Shown: positions 27,297 to 35,892, numbered from the stretch's first letter. The stretch: DNA of 64,000 bases from Actinopolyspora lacussalsi (GCA_030803735.1 JAURUC010000001.1:3799501-3863500), one strand, 5' to 3'. Numbers and translations are program-made. Notes: a model not told the origin generated them from the letters alone.

Positions 27297-28790
27297 ATGA
27301 GCGCAGCCGAGAAGGATGCGGTCGTCCTCGGTCTCGATCTCGGTACGACGACCACCAAGGTCGTCGCCGCCGACCGCGGCGGCACGGTGCTGCATCACGC
27401 CGAACGTACGAACGAGATGCGCAACGAGCAGCCGGGTGAGGCCGTCCAGGACGCCGCGGCAGTACGTGATTCCGCGATCGCGGCACTGGCCGAGTGCGTG
27501 GCCCGGGTGCGCGAGGCGGGACGCCCGGTGCGCGCGCTCTCGTTCAGCACGGCGATGCACACCCTGGTCGGCCTGGATACCGCGGGTGATCCCGTCACTC
27601 CCGCGTTCAACTGGGCCGACAGTCGCTGTGCCGACATCGCGGAGAAGTTCCGCGGGGAGTGGTCCACGGCGGCCGAGTTGCACCGCGCCACCGGAACACC
27701 GGTGCACCCGCAGTCGGTGATGGTCAAACTGGCCTGGCTGACCACGCAGCGCCGTGACCTGACCGAAGGAGTGGCGTACTGGTGCGCGCTGAAGGATTTC
27801 GTCTTCACCGCGTTCACCGCGGAGTTCGTCACCGATCAGTCGTTGGCCTCGGGAACCGGGCTGCAGGACATGGCGACGCTGGACTGGCACGACTCCGCAC
27901 TGCGCACGGCCGGGGTGGAGGCGGATCAGCTTCCCCGCATCGCCGCGCCGACCGACGCGTTCCCGTTGGGAGCGCGGGTGGCTCGTGACACGGGGCTGCC
28001 CGAAGGACTTCCCGTGGTGCTCGGTGCGGGCGACGGCCCGCTGGGCAATCTGGGGGTCGGCGCGATCAACACCGGAGTCGCCGGGCTCTCACTCGGCACC
28101 AGCGGGGCGTTGCGCGTGGTGCGCGACGAACCCGGTGTGGACGAGCGCTGCCGCACGTTCTGCTACTACCTGGCCGATGGTCTGTGGGTGGCGGGTGGTG
28201 CCGTCAGCAACGGGGCGGTGGTCGGCCAGTGGGCTGCCGAGTCGTTCGACACGGATGTGGCGCGGCTGCTCGACGAGGCATCCGAGGTGCCGACCGGAGC
28301 GCGTGGCCTGGTCGCGTTGCCTTACCTGATGGGTGAACGGGCTCCCTGGTGGGAGCCCGGACTGACCGGATCGCTGGTCGGGCTGCGGCGTATCCACGGG
28401 CGCGCCGAGATGACCCGCGCCCTGGTGGAAGGAGTCGCCCAGCAGCTCGCGCTGGTTCGGGACGCCGTGGTCGACACCGGCGCGCGGGTGCACGCCGTGC
28501 GCGCCACCGGCGGCGGTTTCCGCAGCCGGATCTGGGCCGACGCGATCGCGGCGGCACTCGGTATCGAGCTGGAGTTGGCGGAGGAGAGCGGTGGTTCGGC
28601 GGTGGGTGCGGTGCTGCTGGCCTGGCGCGCGTTGGGTGAGCTGGACTCGCTGGACGAGGCCGCCGATCTGATACGACCCGCCCGAACGGTTCCGCCCGCT
28701 CCCGAAGCGGCCCGGATGATGCGTGCCCAGCGTCCCGGGCTGGAGCTGTTGCATCGTGCGATAGCCGATCTGACCCCGATCGAGTCGTAG
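27297..28790 (+). CDS. gntK: FGGY-family carbohydrate kinase, probable gluconokinase
   Basis: Phosphorylates gluconate to 6-phosphogluconate for the pentose phosphate pathway. It is 497 aa. The N-terminal phosphate-binding loop is VLGLDLGTTTTKVVAAD, and AFNWADSRCADIAEKF carries the substrate Trp/Asp region. The FGGY second domain shows GAGDGPLGNLGVGAINTG, LSLGTSGALRVV and the adenosine motif VRATGGGFRSRIWADAIAAALG. Gluconate specificity is inferred from the GntP-type permease encoded next; xylulose cannot be excluded from sequence alone. A strong hairpin follows the stop, so the permease has its own promoter. Confidence 0.9.
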   Translation: MSAAEKDAVVLGLDLGTTTTKVVAADRGGTVLHHAERTNEMRNEQPGEAVQDAAAVRDSAIAALAECVARVREAGRPVRALSFSTAMHTLVGLDTAGDPVTPAFNWADSRCADIAEKFRGEWSTAAELHRATGTPVHPQSVMVKLAWLTTQRRDLTEGVAYWCALKDFVFTAFTAEFVTDQSLASGTGLQDMATLDWHDSALRTAGVEADQLPRIAAPTDAFPLGARVARDTGLPEGLPVVLGAGDGPLGNLGVGAINTGVAGLSLGTSGALRVVRDEPGVDERCRTFCYYLADGLWVAGGAVSNGAVVGQWAAESFDTDVARLLDEASEVPTGARGLVALPYLMGERAPWWEPGLTGSLVGLRRIHGRAEMTRALVEGVAQQLALVRDAVVDTGARVHAVRATGGGFRSRIWADAIAAALGIELELAEESGGSAVGAVLLAWRALGELDSLDEAADLIRPARTVPPAPEAARMMRAQRPGLELLHRAIADLTPIES

Positions 28791-28847
28791 AACTACCGGG
28801 TCGTAGGACTTTGTTCACTCGGTAGAGCTTGAACAGCTTTTCGCGAG

Positions 28848-28887
28848 CGCTCCGCCGGGAGCCCAGACGGGGAGTTCCGGCGGAGCG
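28848..28887 (+). terminator. Hairpin terminator after gluconokinase
   Basis: An 11-bp stem CGCTCCGCCGG / CCGGCGGAGCG with an 18-nt loop, followed by TTTCG. The rest of the gap 28791-29151 contains no gene; it includes an AT-rich stretch at 28985-29065 (with a GAAAAAAAG run) that probably holds the gntP promoter. Confidence 0.75.
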
Positions 28888-29151
28888 TTTCGCTGTTCGT
28901 CGCGGGGGAGTTCGCGTGTTCGGTGCTCCGTCGGGCGAGTCACTCCAGTGGTCGCTGAGCGAACAGATCCCTTGATCGACCACATGCTTTTATCAGCTGT
29001 CAGAGCTTCGTGTCAACAATGTGAACGCCATTGAAAAAAAGTATGACTGAAGCGATACAGAGCACTAGCGGTTAGGGGATTCGCCTTGTGAGGATTCTGC
29101 CCGTTCGGCATCCGTTCGGGTGATGCCCAGTATCGACAAAGGGGCAGATTC

Positions 29152-30561
29152 TTGCGAGGAGTAATCGCGGCGGCCGAGCCCGTCGCCCACTCCGCACTGG
29201 GGCCGGGGCTCACGCTGACCGTGGCCGCGGGCGCTGTCGCGGTTTTGCTGTTGCTGATCGTCTTCCTCAAGTTGCAGCCGATGATCGCGCTGCTGGCCGT
29301 CAGCATCGCGACCGCGCTGGTGTTGGGCATACCGCTCGACGAGGTGATGAGCACCCTCAACGACGGTCTCGGGGGGACGCTCGCCGAAGTGGCCCTGATA
29401 GTCGGCTTCGGCGCGATGCTCGGGCGGATGCTGGAGATATCCGGCGGTGCCTCGGTGCTGGCCGAAGCGCTGGTACGTCGGTTCGGTGAGCGCCGGGCAC
29501 CGCTCGCGCTCGGTACAGCCGCACTGCTGTTCGGTTTCCCGATCTTCCTCGACGCCGGTGTGGTCATCTTCCTGCCCATCGTGTTCACGGTCGCCCGCAG
29601 GCTCGGCGGCTCGGTGCTGCGGTACGCGCTGCCGGTGGTGGGCGCTTTCGCCGTCATGCACGCCTTCGTCCCACCACACCCCGGCCCGGTCTCGGCCGCC
29701 GGACTCATCGGGGCCAACACCGGCCTGCTGTTGCTGATCGGGCTCGTGGTCGGCATCCCGACCTGGCTCATCTCCGGTTACGCGTTCGGGCTCTGGAACG
29801 GCAGCCGGGTCTTCCTGCCCGTACCGGAGAACTCCACCGCCTCTGGGCAGGACACCGCTCCGGACAAGCCGAGGCCGAGCATGGGGGCCGTCATCGGCCT
29901 CCTGCTGCTGCCGCTGGTGCTGATCTTCCTGCGCACCGGCCTGAACACACTGATCTCCGAGGACGTGGTCGACTCCGAGTCGCAGGTGGTGCAGGCCGCC
30001 ATCCTCATCGGACAGAGCCCGGTAGCCCTGGCCGTGGCGGTGCTGGTGGCCTCGGTCGTGCTCGGCCTCAAGCGCGGCATGCGCGGTAAGGAGATCGAGA
30101 ACGAGCTCACCGCCAGCCTCTCGACGATCGCCGCGGTAATCCTCATCACGGGCGCCGGCGGCATGTTCGGTGCGGTGCTCGCCGAGGCCGGGGTCGGCAA
30201 CGCGTTGGCCGAAGGACTCAACAGCGCGGGGATCCCGCTGATCGTCGCCGCCTTCCTCATCGCCGTGGTGATGCGTGTGGCGCAGGGCTCCGCGACCGTC
30301 GCGCTGACCACCTCCGCGGGCTTCATCGCTCCCGCGGTCTCGGCCGCTTCCGGGCTGACCTCCATCGACCTGTGCCTGATCGTCATCGCCATCGCCTCGG
30401 GCGCGACCGTGCTCTCGCACGTCAACGACTCCGGCTTCTGGCTGGTCGGCAGGCTGCTCGGCATGGACGTGCCGACCACGCTCAAGACGTGGACCGTCAT
30501 GGAGACGCTGATCGGCGTGGTCGGGTTCCTGATCTCCTGGATACTCTCCATCTTCCTGTGA
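29152..30561 (+). CDS. gntP: Gluconate:H+ symporter, GntP family
   Basis: Inner-membrane gluconate permease of about 469 aa with some 12-14 hydrophobic helices. GntP-family landmarks: LQPMIALLAVSIATALVLGIPLDEV, LIVGFGAMLGRMLEISGGASVLAEALVRRFGE, GFPIFLDAGVVIFLPI, FVPPHPGPVSAAGLIGANTGLLLLIGL, and near the end MRVAQGSATVALTTSAGFIAP with SHVNDSGFWLVGRLLGMD. TTG 29152 is the most upstream plausible start; GGCAGATTC precedes it, so the ribosome site is weak. With the kinase it forms a gluconate uptake and activation pair. Confidence 0.93.
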   Translation: MRGVIAAAEPVAHSALGPGLTLTVAAGAVAVLLLLIVFLKLQPMIALLAVSIATALVLGIPLDEVMSTLNDGLGGTLAEVALIVGFGAMLGRMLEISGGASVLAEALVRRFGERRAPLALGTAALLFGFPIFLDAGVVIFLPIVFTVARRLGGSVLRYALPVVGAFAVMHAFVPPHPGPVSAAGLIGANTGLLLLIGLVVGIPTWLISGYAFGLWNGSRVFLPVPENSTASGQDTAPDKPRPSMGAVIGLLLLPLVLIFLRTGLNTLISEDVVDSESQVVQAAILIGQSPVALAVAVLVASVVLGLKRGMRGKEIENELTASLSTIAAVILITGAGGMFGAVLAEAGVGNALAEGLNSAGIPLIVAAFLIAVVMRVAQGSATVALTTSAGFIAPAVSAASGLTSIDLCLIVIAIASGATVLSHVNDSGFWLVGRLLGMDVPTTLKTWTVMETLIGVVGFLISWILSIFL

Positions 30562-30589
30562 TGGCTAGTGTGGCGACCCGGTTTGCTCG

Positions 30590-30645
30590 GGTGGTCGGGG
30601 TTCGGCCCGCGTCGAAGCGGCGCGGCGATTTCGCGAGAAATTGAC
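30590..30645 (+). repeat. Dispersed repeat ending in ATTTCGCGAGAAAT
   Basis: 56 bp starting GGTGGTCGGGGTTCGGCCCG and ending GCGATTTCGCGAGAAATTG. It matches the distal part of the composite element at 16995-17050 with a few substitutions. Confidence 0.8.
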
Positions 30646-30671
30646 GCCGTCCGGAACCGTGCCCGTCCCCC

Positions 30672-30704
30672 TGGCCCCGGCGATTTCTTGGGAAATCGCC
30701 GGTT
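30672..30704. repeat. Variant palindromic repeat
   Basis: CCGGCGATTTCTTGGGAAAT with continuing CGCCGG forms a hairpin of about 11 bp. Its left flank (CCGTGCCC...GGCCCCGGCGATTTC) resembles the copy at 33700-33736. It lies between gntP and the convergent zinc-ribbon gene and may end transcription of both. Confidence 0.6.
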
Positions 30705-30735
30705 GTGGGGCCGCACCCCCGGAACGACCTCTGGT

Positions 30736-31077
30736 TCAGCGTGACCGGGGTGGGAAGTCGTCGTCGGTCTCTGTGGCACCACGTGGTCCGGTCGGGTTCG
30801 GATGGCCGAACACAGGGCTCGCCCGTGGTCCGGTGTGCGTGTGCCGGTCGCGTTCGCTGCGGTCGTCGCGTCTGCGGATCGCAGCGGTCATGCAGGTGTC
30901 GCAGGTCGGCATCAGCCAGTCCGCATCGGACGGATCGATGAGGGTGACCGTCCGTTCACACAGGGTTTCGCGCTCCTGTCCGGGTCGTGGGCGTTGGTCC
31001 GGGGTGAAGGCGTGCCGCCACCCGTCCACCGGGTTCCACCACACCACCGGGCCTTGCCACTCCAAGCTGTCGAGCAT
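30736..31077 (-). CDS. Zinc-ribbon-like small protein of Pseudonocardiaceae type
   Basis: A 113-aa protein starting MLDSLEWQGPVVWWNPVDGW. Conserved-looking RHAFTPDQRPRPGQERETLC and MPTCDTCMTAAIRRRDDRS give three to four Cys that could bind a metal. The C-terminal 40 residues are charged and probably disordered. AGGAGG lies 6 bp upstream of ATG 31077, so the gene is real. It diverges from the Scr1-type regulator across a palindromic operator and is therefore probably controlled by it. Proteins with the WWNPVDGWRHAF pattern occur in Pseudonocardiaceae next to such regulators as far as I recall. Function unknown. Confidence 0.78.
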   Translation of the reverse strand: MLDSLEWQGPVVWWNPVDGWRHAFTPDQRPRPGQERETLCERTVTLIDPSDADWLMPTCDTCMTAAIRRRDDRSERDRHTHTGPRASPVFGHPNPTGPRGATETDDDFPPRSR

Positions 31078-31164
31078 GTCGTGCCTCCTGGCTGATTCAC
31101 GTTCGGGACGAGCGGCGGCTTCGAGTCCTCGGTCGGGGGATGACTCGAAGCCGCCTTGTTCTTA

Positions 31165-31196
31165 TTCTATAAGTAGCGATATCGCTACAGATAGAA
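31165..31196. promoter_or_regulatory. 32-bp interrupted palindrome, candidate operator
   Basis: A perfect 16-bp palindrome GTAGCGATATCGCTAC at 31173-31188 lies inside outer arms TTCTAT (31165-31170) and ATAGAA (31191-31196), with two mismatched bases between inner and outer arms on each side. It sits between divergent genes in the only AT-rich stretch nearby. This is the expected place for autoregulatory binding by the helix-turn-helix protein encoded at 31260. Confidence 0.8.
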
Positions 31197-31259
31197 CACG
31201 TTAGAGTGATTGTCGATCTCCCGTAGGCTTTGCAAAAACGGAATGCCGAAAGGAGCCGC

Positions 31260-32117
31260 ATGGCGCCACCATCATCGACGGTCGCAGCATGGGAGCTGGG
31301 ACTTCGCTTGCGCGAAGAGCGCGAGGCGCTGGACTTCACAGCGGTGGAAGCAGCGGGACGGATCGGGATAGCACAGAACTACCTCAGCGACATCGAGCGA
31401 GGTAAACGCAAGATATCGGAAGCCAAGCTCGATGAGCTGATCGACGTGTACGGTCTGGATGCCGAGGAGTACCGGGAACTCGTCGAGCTGCGGTCCGACG
31501 CCGTTCTCAGGGGATGGTGGAGCAAGTTCTCCGGCTTGTTCGACCAGGATGTGCTGCGGTACTTCGGTTACGAACACGGTGCCGAGGCCGTGCGAACCTA
31601 CGAGAGCCTGCTGATCCCCGGACTGCTCCAGACGAATTCGTACGCACGAGCTGTCATCTCTTCCGACACCCCGAACATACCCGTTTCCGAAGTGGAAAGA
31701 CGTGTGGAAGCTCGGGCGATTCGTCAACAACGACTTTTCGGGGAAGAGCCGCTGCGATTGACCGTCGCGATCAGCGAAGCCGCTCTACGGCAGCAGGTAG
31801 GTGGTCCCGAGGTGCACGCGGAGCAGCTCGAGCACCTCATCGAGGTGATCGAGCAGCTTCCCGAGTCGCTGAAACTCCTGGTGGTGCCATTCGATGCCGG
31901 TGCTCACGGCGCACTCGGAGCCTCCACGTTCCACATCGTCAGTTTTCCGAGTCCGAAACTGCCGAACCTCGTTTGGCAGGAAACGGTCACATCGACCGAT
32001 GTGATCGACAACCCGATCCGTGTCCATCAGTACAGCCTTACCTACGAGGAGGTGGTCAAACATGCGTACGACCGATCGGTGTCCCTGCGGTTCATCAGAG
32101 AGGCGCTGGGAGGGTAA
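31260..32117 (+). CDS. Scr1-type XRE regulator (HTH plus DUF5753)
   Basis: A cytoplasmic DNA-binding protein of 285 aa. The N-terminal XRE helix-turn-helix is LGLRLREEREALDFTAVEAAGRIGIAQNYLSDIERGKRKIS at about 14-54. It is followed by the actinobacterial DUF5753 domain with FGYEHGAEAVRTYESLLIPGLLQTNSYARAVIS and QQRLFGEEPLRLTVAISEAALRQQVGGPEVHAEQLEHLIEV. AAGGAG 6 bp before ATG 31260 sets the start; 10 extra in-frame codons upstream are not needed. The downstream DUF397 gene begins 2 bp after its stop. Such pairs have been described as antitoxin-like regulator and toxin-like partner (Scr1/Scr2 in Streptomyces); whether this pair acts so is untested. Confidence 0.92.
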   Translation: MAPPSSTVAAWELGLRLREEREALDFTAVEAAGRIGIAQNYLSDIERGKRKISEAKLDELIDVYGLDAEEYRELVELRSDAVLRGWWSKFSGLFDQDVLRYFGYEHGAEAVRTYESLLIPGLLQTNSYARAVISSDTPNIPVSEVERRVEARAIRQQRLFGEEPLRLTVAISEAALRQQVGGPEVHAEQLEHLIEVIEQLPESLKLLVVPFDAGAHGALGASTFHIVSFPSPKLPNLVWQETVTSTDVIDNPIRVHQYSLTYEEVVKHAYDRSVSLRFIREALGG

Positions 32118-32118
32118 T

Positions 32119-32307
32119 GTGAAAATCATGCGTGAGCAGGACGTATGGTCCAAATCCAGCTACAGTGCCACTTCCAACGCCTGTGTGGAGGTGGCGGTGA
32201 CCTCCCAGTCGGTGGGGGTGCGGGACACCAAGGACCGCGAGGGTGGCGCGCTGACGTTCGATCCTCGGCGGTGGAGCGACTTCCTCGGGATGCTCGGGCG
32301 GAGCTGA
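32119..32307 (+). CDS. DUF397 protein, partner of the Scr1-type regulator
   Basis: A protein of about 62 aa with the DUF397 hallmark order: WSKSSYSATSNACVEVAV, then VGVRDTKDREGGALTFDPRRWSDFLGML. GTG 32119 lies 2 bp after the regulator stop, with GGGAGGG in the end of that gene as ribosome site; ATG 32128 (MREQDVW) is an equally good start and matches many homologues. Translation is coupled to the regulator. Confidence 0.9.
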   Translation: MKIMREQDVWSKSSYSATSNACVEVAVTSQSVGVRDTKDREGGALTFDPRRWSDFLGMLGRS

Positions 32308-32394
32308 ACCGCTCGTGGTCGGAGTCTTCCAACCGCGCCGCACGTGAAGCGGTGTTCGTCGTTCGCGGCGCGGCCGGGTGGGGCATCGCGCGCT

Positions 32395-32979
32395 TTACGT
32401 GTCGGGCAGATTCTCGACGGCGGCCGTGGCGAACTTCTTGAACAGGTCGCACTTGGTGGGGATGCTTCCGTCTTCGCCGATGCTGGAAACGCCGCTCACC
32501 AGTAGCGAAGCCTCGTCGGATACGTCGACGTAGTAGAGGCAGCCGACACTGGTCTCGGACTTGTAGGCCGGATACCCCGCGACGCTGACTTCTTCTCCAT
32601 CCGGGTGTGCCTGGATGGATTCGTGCAAACCGCGTGCTTGGTTCTTGCCGAGGGAAACCGACCAGCTTCCTGTCTCACCGGCTTTTCCTTTTTGGTACTC
32701 GCACAGATGGTTGCCGTTCCCGTCGTTTGGCTCGGGTTCCTGATCCGCTCCGAGCGCGCGCCAGCGGTTCTCGGGGACGATGTCGCAGACGTCGGCGAGT
32801 TGGAAGTCCTTGGCCGGTGCGGTGCGCTCGGGGAGGGGGCTGCCCGTGTTCTCCGAGGTGGGTTGCCCGGTCTTGGTGGTGGTCTCGGATGCCTGGGGTT
32901 CCTCGGCGGCGGGTCCGCCGCAGCCCGCCAGCAGCAGGCTCGTCAGCACGGCGATCCCGCAGGCGGCGGTGTTACGCAA
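32395..32979 (-). CDS. DUF3558-type secreted lipoprotein
   Basis: A cell-surface lipoprotein of about 194 aa. TTG 32979 (LRNTAACGIAVLTSLLLAGCGG) follows GGAGGGAA and yields a signal peptide with lipobox LLAGC; the longer frame to 33156 overlaps the upstream gene and is low-complexity. After a Thr/Pro/Ser/Glu linker (about 22-55), the globular part has DVCDIVPENRWRALG, CEYQKGKAGETGSWSVSLG, and GCLYYVDVSDEASLLVSG with paired cysteines, the pattern of DUF3558. The start overlaps the end of the preceding gene by 8 bp. Function unknown; such lipoproteins are common in Pseudonocardiales. Confidence 0.85.
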   Translation of the reverse strand: MRNTAACGIAVLTSLLLAGCGGPAAEEPQASETTTKTGQPTSENTGSPLPERTAPAKDFQLADVCDIVPENRWRALGADQEPEPNDGNGNHLCEYQKGKAGETGSWSVSLGKNQARGLHESIQAHPDGEEVSVAGYPAYKSETSVGCLYYVDVSDEASLLVSGVSSIGEDGSIPTKCDLFKKFATAAVENLPDT

Positions 32980-33502
32980 GGTCGTTCCCTCCTCGTTCGA
33001 GGCTGTCGGCGGCCTCGGCGTCGTCGGTGCGGGTCTGTTTCGCGCTGGAGCGCAGGCTGGCGGCGGTGTCCTGGAACACCTTGATGAGTTCGAGGTAGTT
33101 CTCCAGGTAGGCCCGATCGTCGCCCGCGCCCACGCGGCTGTGCTGCTCGGTGGCACCCGCGCTCACCGGATCGGTACCCGGCGCGGGAACACTGCCGAGC
33201 TCTTGCACTCTCTGAACTCGTTGCTGTAGCTCCTCCGCCTTGTCCTCGAAGAAGCTCGCGAGGCCGTCGACCTCCTCGGGGTCGACGATCATGCGGGTGT
33301 CGTCACCGCGTGCTTCGGCGAGCCGGGCCTTGTCGTTGGCCCGCTCCTGGATCCGTGCGATCTCGACCAGCTTCTGTGCCGTGGTTCCGGTCAGGAACGA
33401 AGCGGGTAGCTCGCTGGCGGTACTCTCCATCGCCGCCTGGTCCGCGGCGTCCATCTCGATGGGCTCGGCTTCATCCGTCGGTGTGTCATTGTTCTCGGCC
33501 AC
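32972..33502 (-). CDS. Acidic helical protein paired with the lipoprotein
   Basis: A 176-aa acidic protein without signal peptide or membrane helix, starting at GTG 33502 after GAGGAGAG. It is predicted helical throughout: AEPIEMDAADQAAMEST, a segment IQERANDKARLAEARGDD, then VDPEEVDGLASFFEDKAEELQQRVQRVQEL, which has coiled-coil spacing, and NYLELIKVFQDTAASLRSSAKQT. Helical hairpins of this kind with IDP/VDPEEVxxL resemble ESX/PE-like secreted proteins of actinomycetes. That is a pattern judgement only. Its stop overlaps the lipoprotein start, so the two are translated together and probably function together at the cell surface. Confidence 0.75.
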   Translation of the reverse strand: MAENNDTPTDEAEPIEMDAADQAAMESTASELPASFLTGTTAQKLVEIARIQERANDKARLAEARGDDTRMIVDPEEVDGLASFFEDKAEELQQRVQRVQELGSVPAPGTDPVSAGATEQHSRVGAGDDRAYLENYLELIKVFQDTAASLRSSAKQTRTDDAEAADSLERGGNDLA

Positions 33503-33554
33503 GGTCTCTCCTCGAACCTTGCCGGGACGCTGGATTGCCGGCTCGGATTCAGCT

Positions 33555-33574
33555 CACTCGCGAGTGTGATCACA
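33555..33574 (-). promoter_or_regulatory. Overlapping palindromes upstream of the lipoprotein operon
   Basis: CACTCGCGAGTG (33555-33566) and TGTGATCACA (33565-33574) are both perfect palindromes, partly overlapping, 53 bp upstream of the GTG at 33502. They may be operator sites for the two-gene operon. Confidence 0.5.
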
Positions 33575-33715
33575 TTCGAGGTGAGTTTACCGCGATCATC
33601 ACTCCACGAGGTCGGGAACACTTGATCCGAAAGCACGGTGGTGCGGGACTCGTCCGTACCCGTTCCGGCCGCTGGAGTGATGGGGCTCGGTACCGTGCCG
33701 CCCCCACTCGCCCCG

Positions 33716-33734
33716 GCGATTTCGCGAGAAATCG
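33716..33734 (+). repeat. Dispersed palindromic repeat (ATTTCGCGAGAAAT)
   Basis: GCGATTTCGCGAGAAATCG, the same core as the copies near 17030, 30627 and 46606. It lies in the 370-bp gap between the lipoprotein operon and furA (33503-33873), which holds no gene. Confidence 0.75.
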
Positions 33735-33833
33735 ACGCTGCCCCGGCCGTGCCCCGAGTACCCCGCGAACCGTGGCGGATGTCGCGTCCGTCACGGTTTT
33801 CGCACGATCGGTGGTCGTTCTCCGAGTGTTTTC

Positions 33834-33864
33834 TTGACTTATTCCAATCTGTGCGTGGCATACT
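33834..33864 (+). promoter_or_regulatory. furA promoter with AT-rich FurA-type box
   Basis: TTGACT at 33834 and CATACT at 33859 fit -35 and -10 elements (19-bp spacing), with the ATG at 33874 only about 10 bp further, so a nearly leaderless transcript is expected. The CTTGACTTATTCCAATCT segment resembles the AT-rich autoregulatory box of mycobacterial furA-katG promoters, recalled from the literature. Confidence 0.65.
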
Positions 33865-33873
33865 GACGTTGCT

Positions 33874-34326
33874 ATGACATCCAGTACGACATCCGGCGGT
33901 CAGGCGGCGGACAGTACGCGGGAACGGCTGCGCGCGGCGGGGCTGCGCGCGACGGGCCCGCGTGTGGCCGTGCTCGGTTGGCTGTCCGACAATCCGCATT
34001 CCACCGCGGACCAGGTGGCGGGTGCCGTACGGCGGACTCTCGGATCAGTTTCCACCCAGGCCGTCTACGACGTGTTGCACGCGTGTACTTCGGCCGGGCT
34101 GTTACGCAGGATCGAACCCGCCGGGCATCCGGCCAGGTTCGAATGCCGTACCGCCGACAACCATCATCATCTGGTGTGTCGGGCATGCGGCCGTGCCGAG
34201 GATGTGGACTGCGTCCACGGTTCGGCTCCGTGCCTGGTCCCGTCGTCGACGGCTGGTTACAGCATCGACGAGGCGGAGATCGTCTTCTGGGGTCTGTGCC
34301 CCGACTGCGCGTCCGCGACCGATTAG
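33874..34326 (+). CDS. furA: Fur-family regulator, FurA/peroxide-sensing type
   Basis: A 150-aa metal-dependent repressor. The N-terminal winged helix includes RLRAAGLRATGPRVAVLGWLSDNPHSTADQVAGAVRRTLGSVSTQAVYDVLH. The metal-binding part has NHHHLVCRACGRAEDVDC and, at the C-terminus, LCPDC, giving two CxxC pairs for structural zinc. Its position 39 bp upstream of a catalase gene on the same strand points to a FurA/CatR-type role: repressing catalase and itself until peroxide oxidises the bound metal site. An AT-rich promoter box supports autoregulation. Confidence 0.92.
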   Translation: MTSSTTSGGQAADSTRERLRAAGLRATGPRVAVLGWLSDNPHSTADQVAGAVRRTLGSVSTQAVYDVLHACTSAGLLRRIEPAGHPARFECRTADNHHHLVCRACGRAEDVDCVHGSAPCLVPSSTAGYSIDEAEIVFWGLCPDCASATD

Positions 34327-34365
34327 TCGACGGACACCGAAATCACCACACAAGGAGGGACGCTC

Positions 34366-35811
34366 GTGAGTTCGCCACGGCCCACGACGACCAACGCCGG
34401 TATCCCGGTGGCAAGCGACGACCACTCGCTGACGGCGGGCACCAACGGTCCCGCGCTGCTGCAGGACCACTACCTGATCGAGAAGAACGCCCAGTTCAAC
34501 CGTGAGCGGGTGCCCGAGCGCGTGGTGCACGCCAAGGGCGGCGGCGCCTTCGGTTTCTTCGAGACCACCGAGGACGTCAGCCAGTACACCAAGGCCGCGC
34601 TGTTCCAGCCGGGCGTGAAGACCGAGACCCTGATCCGGTTCTCCTCGGTCGCGGGCGAGCTGGGGTCCCCCGACACCTGGCGTGACCCGCGCGGTACCGC
34701 GATCAAGTTCTACACCTCCGAGGGCAACTACGACCTCGTCGGCAACAACACCCCGGTGTTCTTCATCAGGGACGCCATCAAGTTCCCGGACTTCATCCAC
34801 TCCCAGAAGCGCCGGGCCGACAACCACCTGCGTGACCACGACATGCAGTGGGACTTCTGGAGCCAGTGCCCCGAGTCGGCACACCAGGTGACCTGGCTGA
34901 TGGGTGACCGGGGCATCCCGAAGACCTGGCGGAACATGAACCTCTACGGTTCGCACACCTACCTGTGGGAGAACGCCAAGGGCGAGAAGTTCTGGGTCAA
35001 GTACCACTTCAAGACCGACCAGGGCCACGACTTCCTCACCCAGGAGGAGGCCGACCGGCTGGCCGGTGAGGACAGTGACGCCCACATCCGTGACCTGTGG
35101 ACCAGCATCAAGTCGGGCAACAACCCGAGCTGGACGCTGTACGTGCAGGTCATGCCGTACGAGGAGGCCGCTGACTACCGGTTCAACCCGTTCGACCTGA
35201 CCAAGGTGTGGCCGCACGGCGACTACCCGCTGATCAAGGTCGGCCGGTTCGTGCTCGATCGCAACCCGGACAACTACTTCGCGCAGATCGAGCAGTCCGC
35301 CTTCGAGCCGGCGAACACGGTGCCGGGCATCGGTCTTTCCCCGGACAAGATGCTGCAGGGCCGGTCGTTCGCCTACCCGGACGCCCACCGGTACCGGATC
35401 GGCCCGAACTACATGGAGCTGCCGGTCAACCGTCCGGTCTCGGAGGTGAACTCCTACTCCAAGGACGGCCCGATGCGGTTCGGCTACGGGCAGGACCCGG
35501 TGTACGCGCCGAACTCCTACGGCGGCCCGCACGCCGACACCCGCAACGGCAGCGAGGACACCGCCAGCGGAATCGAGCAGGAGGTCGTCCGCTCGGCGTA
35601 CCAGCTGCACTCCGAGGACGACGACTTCGGCCAGGCCGGGACCATGGTCCGCGAGGTCTTCAGCGACGAGGAGCGGCAGCGCTTCGTGAACAACGTCGCG
35701 GGCCACCTGTCCAAGGGCGTCAGCCAGCCGATCCTCGAGCGTGCGCTGCAGTACTGGCGCAACGTCGACAAGGACACCGGCGACAAGATCGCGGAGAAGG
35801 TCCAGGGCTGA
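34366..35811 (+). CDS. katA: Monofunctional haem catalase, small-subunit type
   Basis: Breaks down hydrogen peroxide to water and oxygen in the cytoplasm. It is 481 aa from GTG 34366, preceded by AAGGAGG. Catalytic His55 lies in [16 protein letters not shown], Asn128 in [13 protein letters not shown], and the proximal haem ligand Tyr337 in [21 protein letters not shown]-pocket residues ([20 protein letters not shown]) are typical of clade 3. It is co-transcribed with or closely follows furA, which probably regulates it. A strong hairpin follows. Confidence 0.97.
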   Translation: MSSPRPTTTNAGIPVASDDHSLTAGTNGPALLQDHYLIEKNAQFNRERVPERVVHAKGGGAFGFFETTEDVSQYTKAALFQPGVKTETLIRFSSVAGELGSPDTWRDPRGTAIKFYTSEGNYDLVGNNTPVFFIRDAIKFPDFIHSQKRRADNHLRDHDMQWDFWSQCPESAHQVTWLMGDRGIPKTWRNMNLYGSHTYLWENAKGEKFWVKYHFKTDQGHDFLTQEEADRLAGEDSDAHIRDLWTSIKSGNNPSWTLYVQVMPYEEAADYRFNPFDLTKVWPHGDYPLIKVGRFVLDRNPDNYFAQIEQSAFEPANTVPGIGLSPDKMLQGRSFAYPDAHRYRIGPNYMELPVNRPVSEVNSYSKDGPMRFGYGQDPVYAPNSYGGPHADTRNGSEDTASGIEQEVVRSAYQLHSEDDDFGQAGTMVREVFSDEERQRFVNNVAGHLSKGVSQPILERALQYWRNVDKDTGDKIAEKVQG

Positions 35812-35892
35812 GCTACTCCTCGACAGTCCGGTGACGCCGCCCGTCCGAGGGGCGGCGTCCACCCCGACCGCTGACCGCTGCTACCACCACCG

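Noticed and set aside
32980..33156. N-terminal extension of the DUF3558 lipoprotein
   Set aside because: It overlaps the upstream gene and would bury the signal peptide; TTG 32979 with a good ribosome site is preferred.
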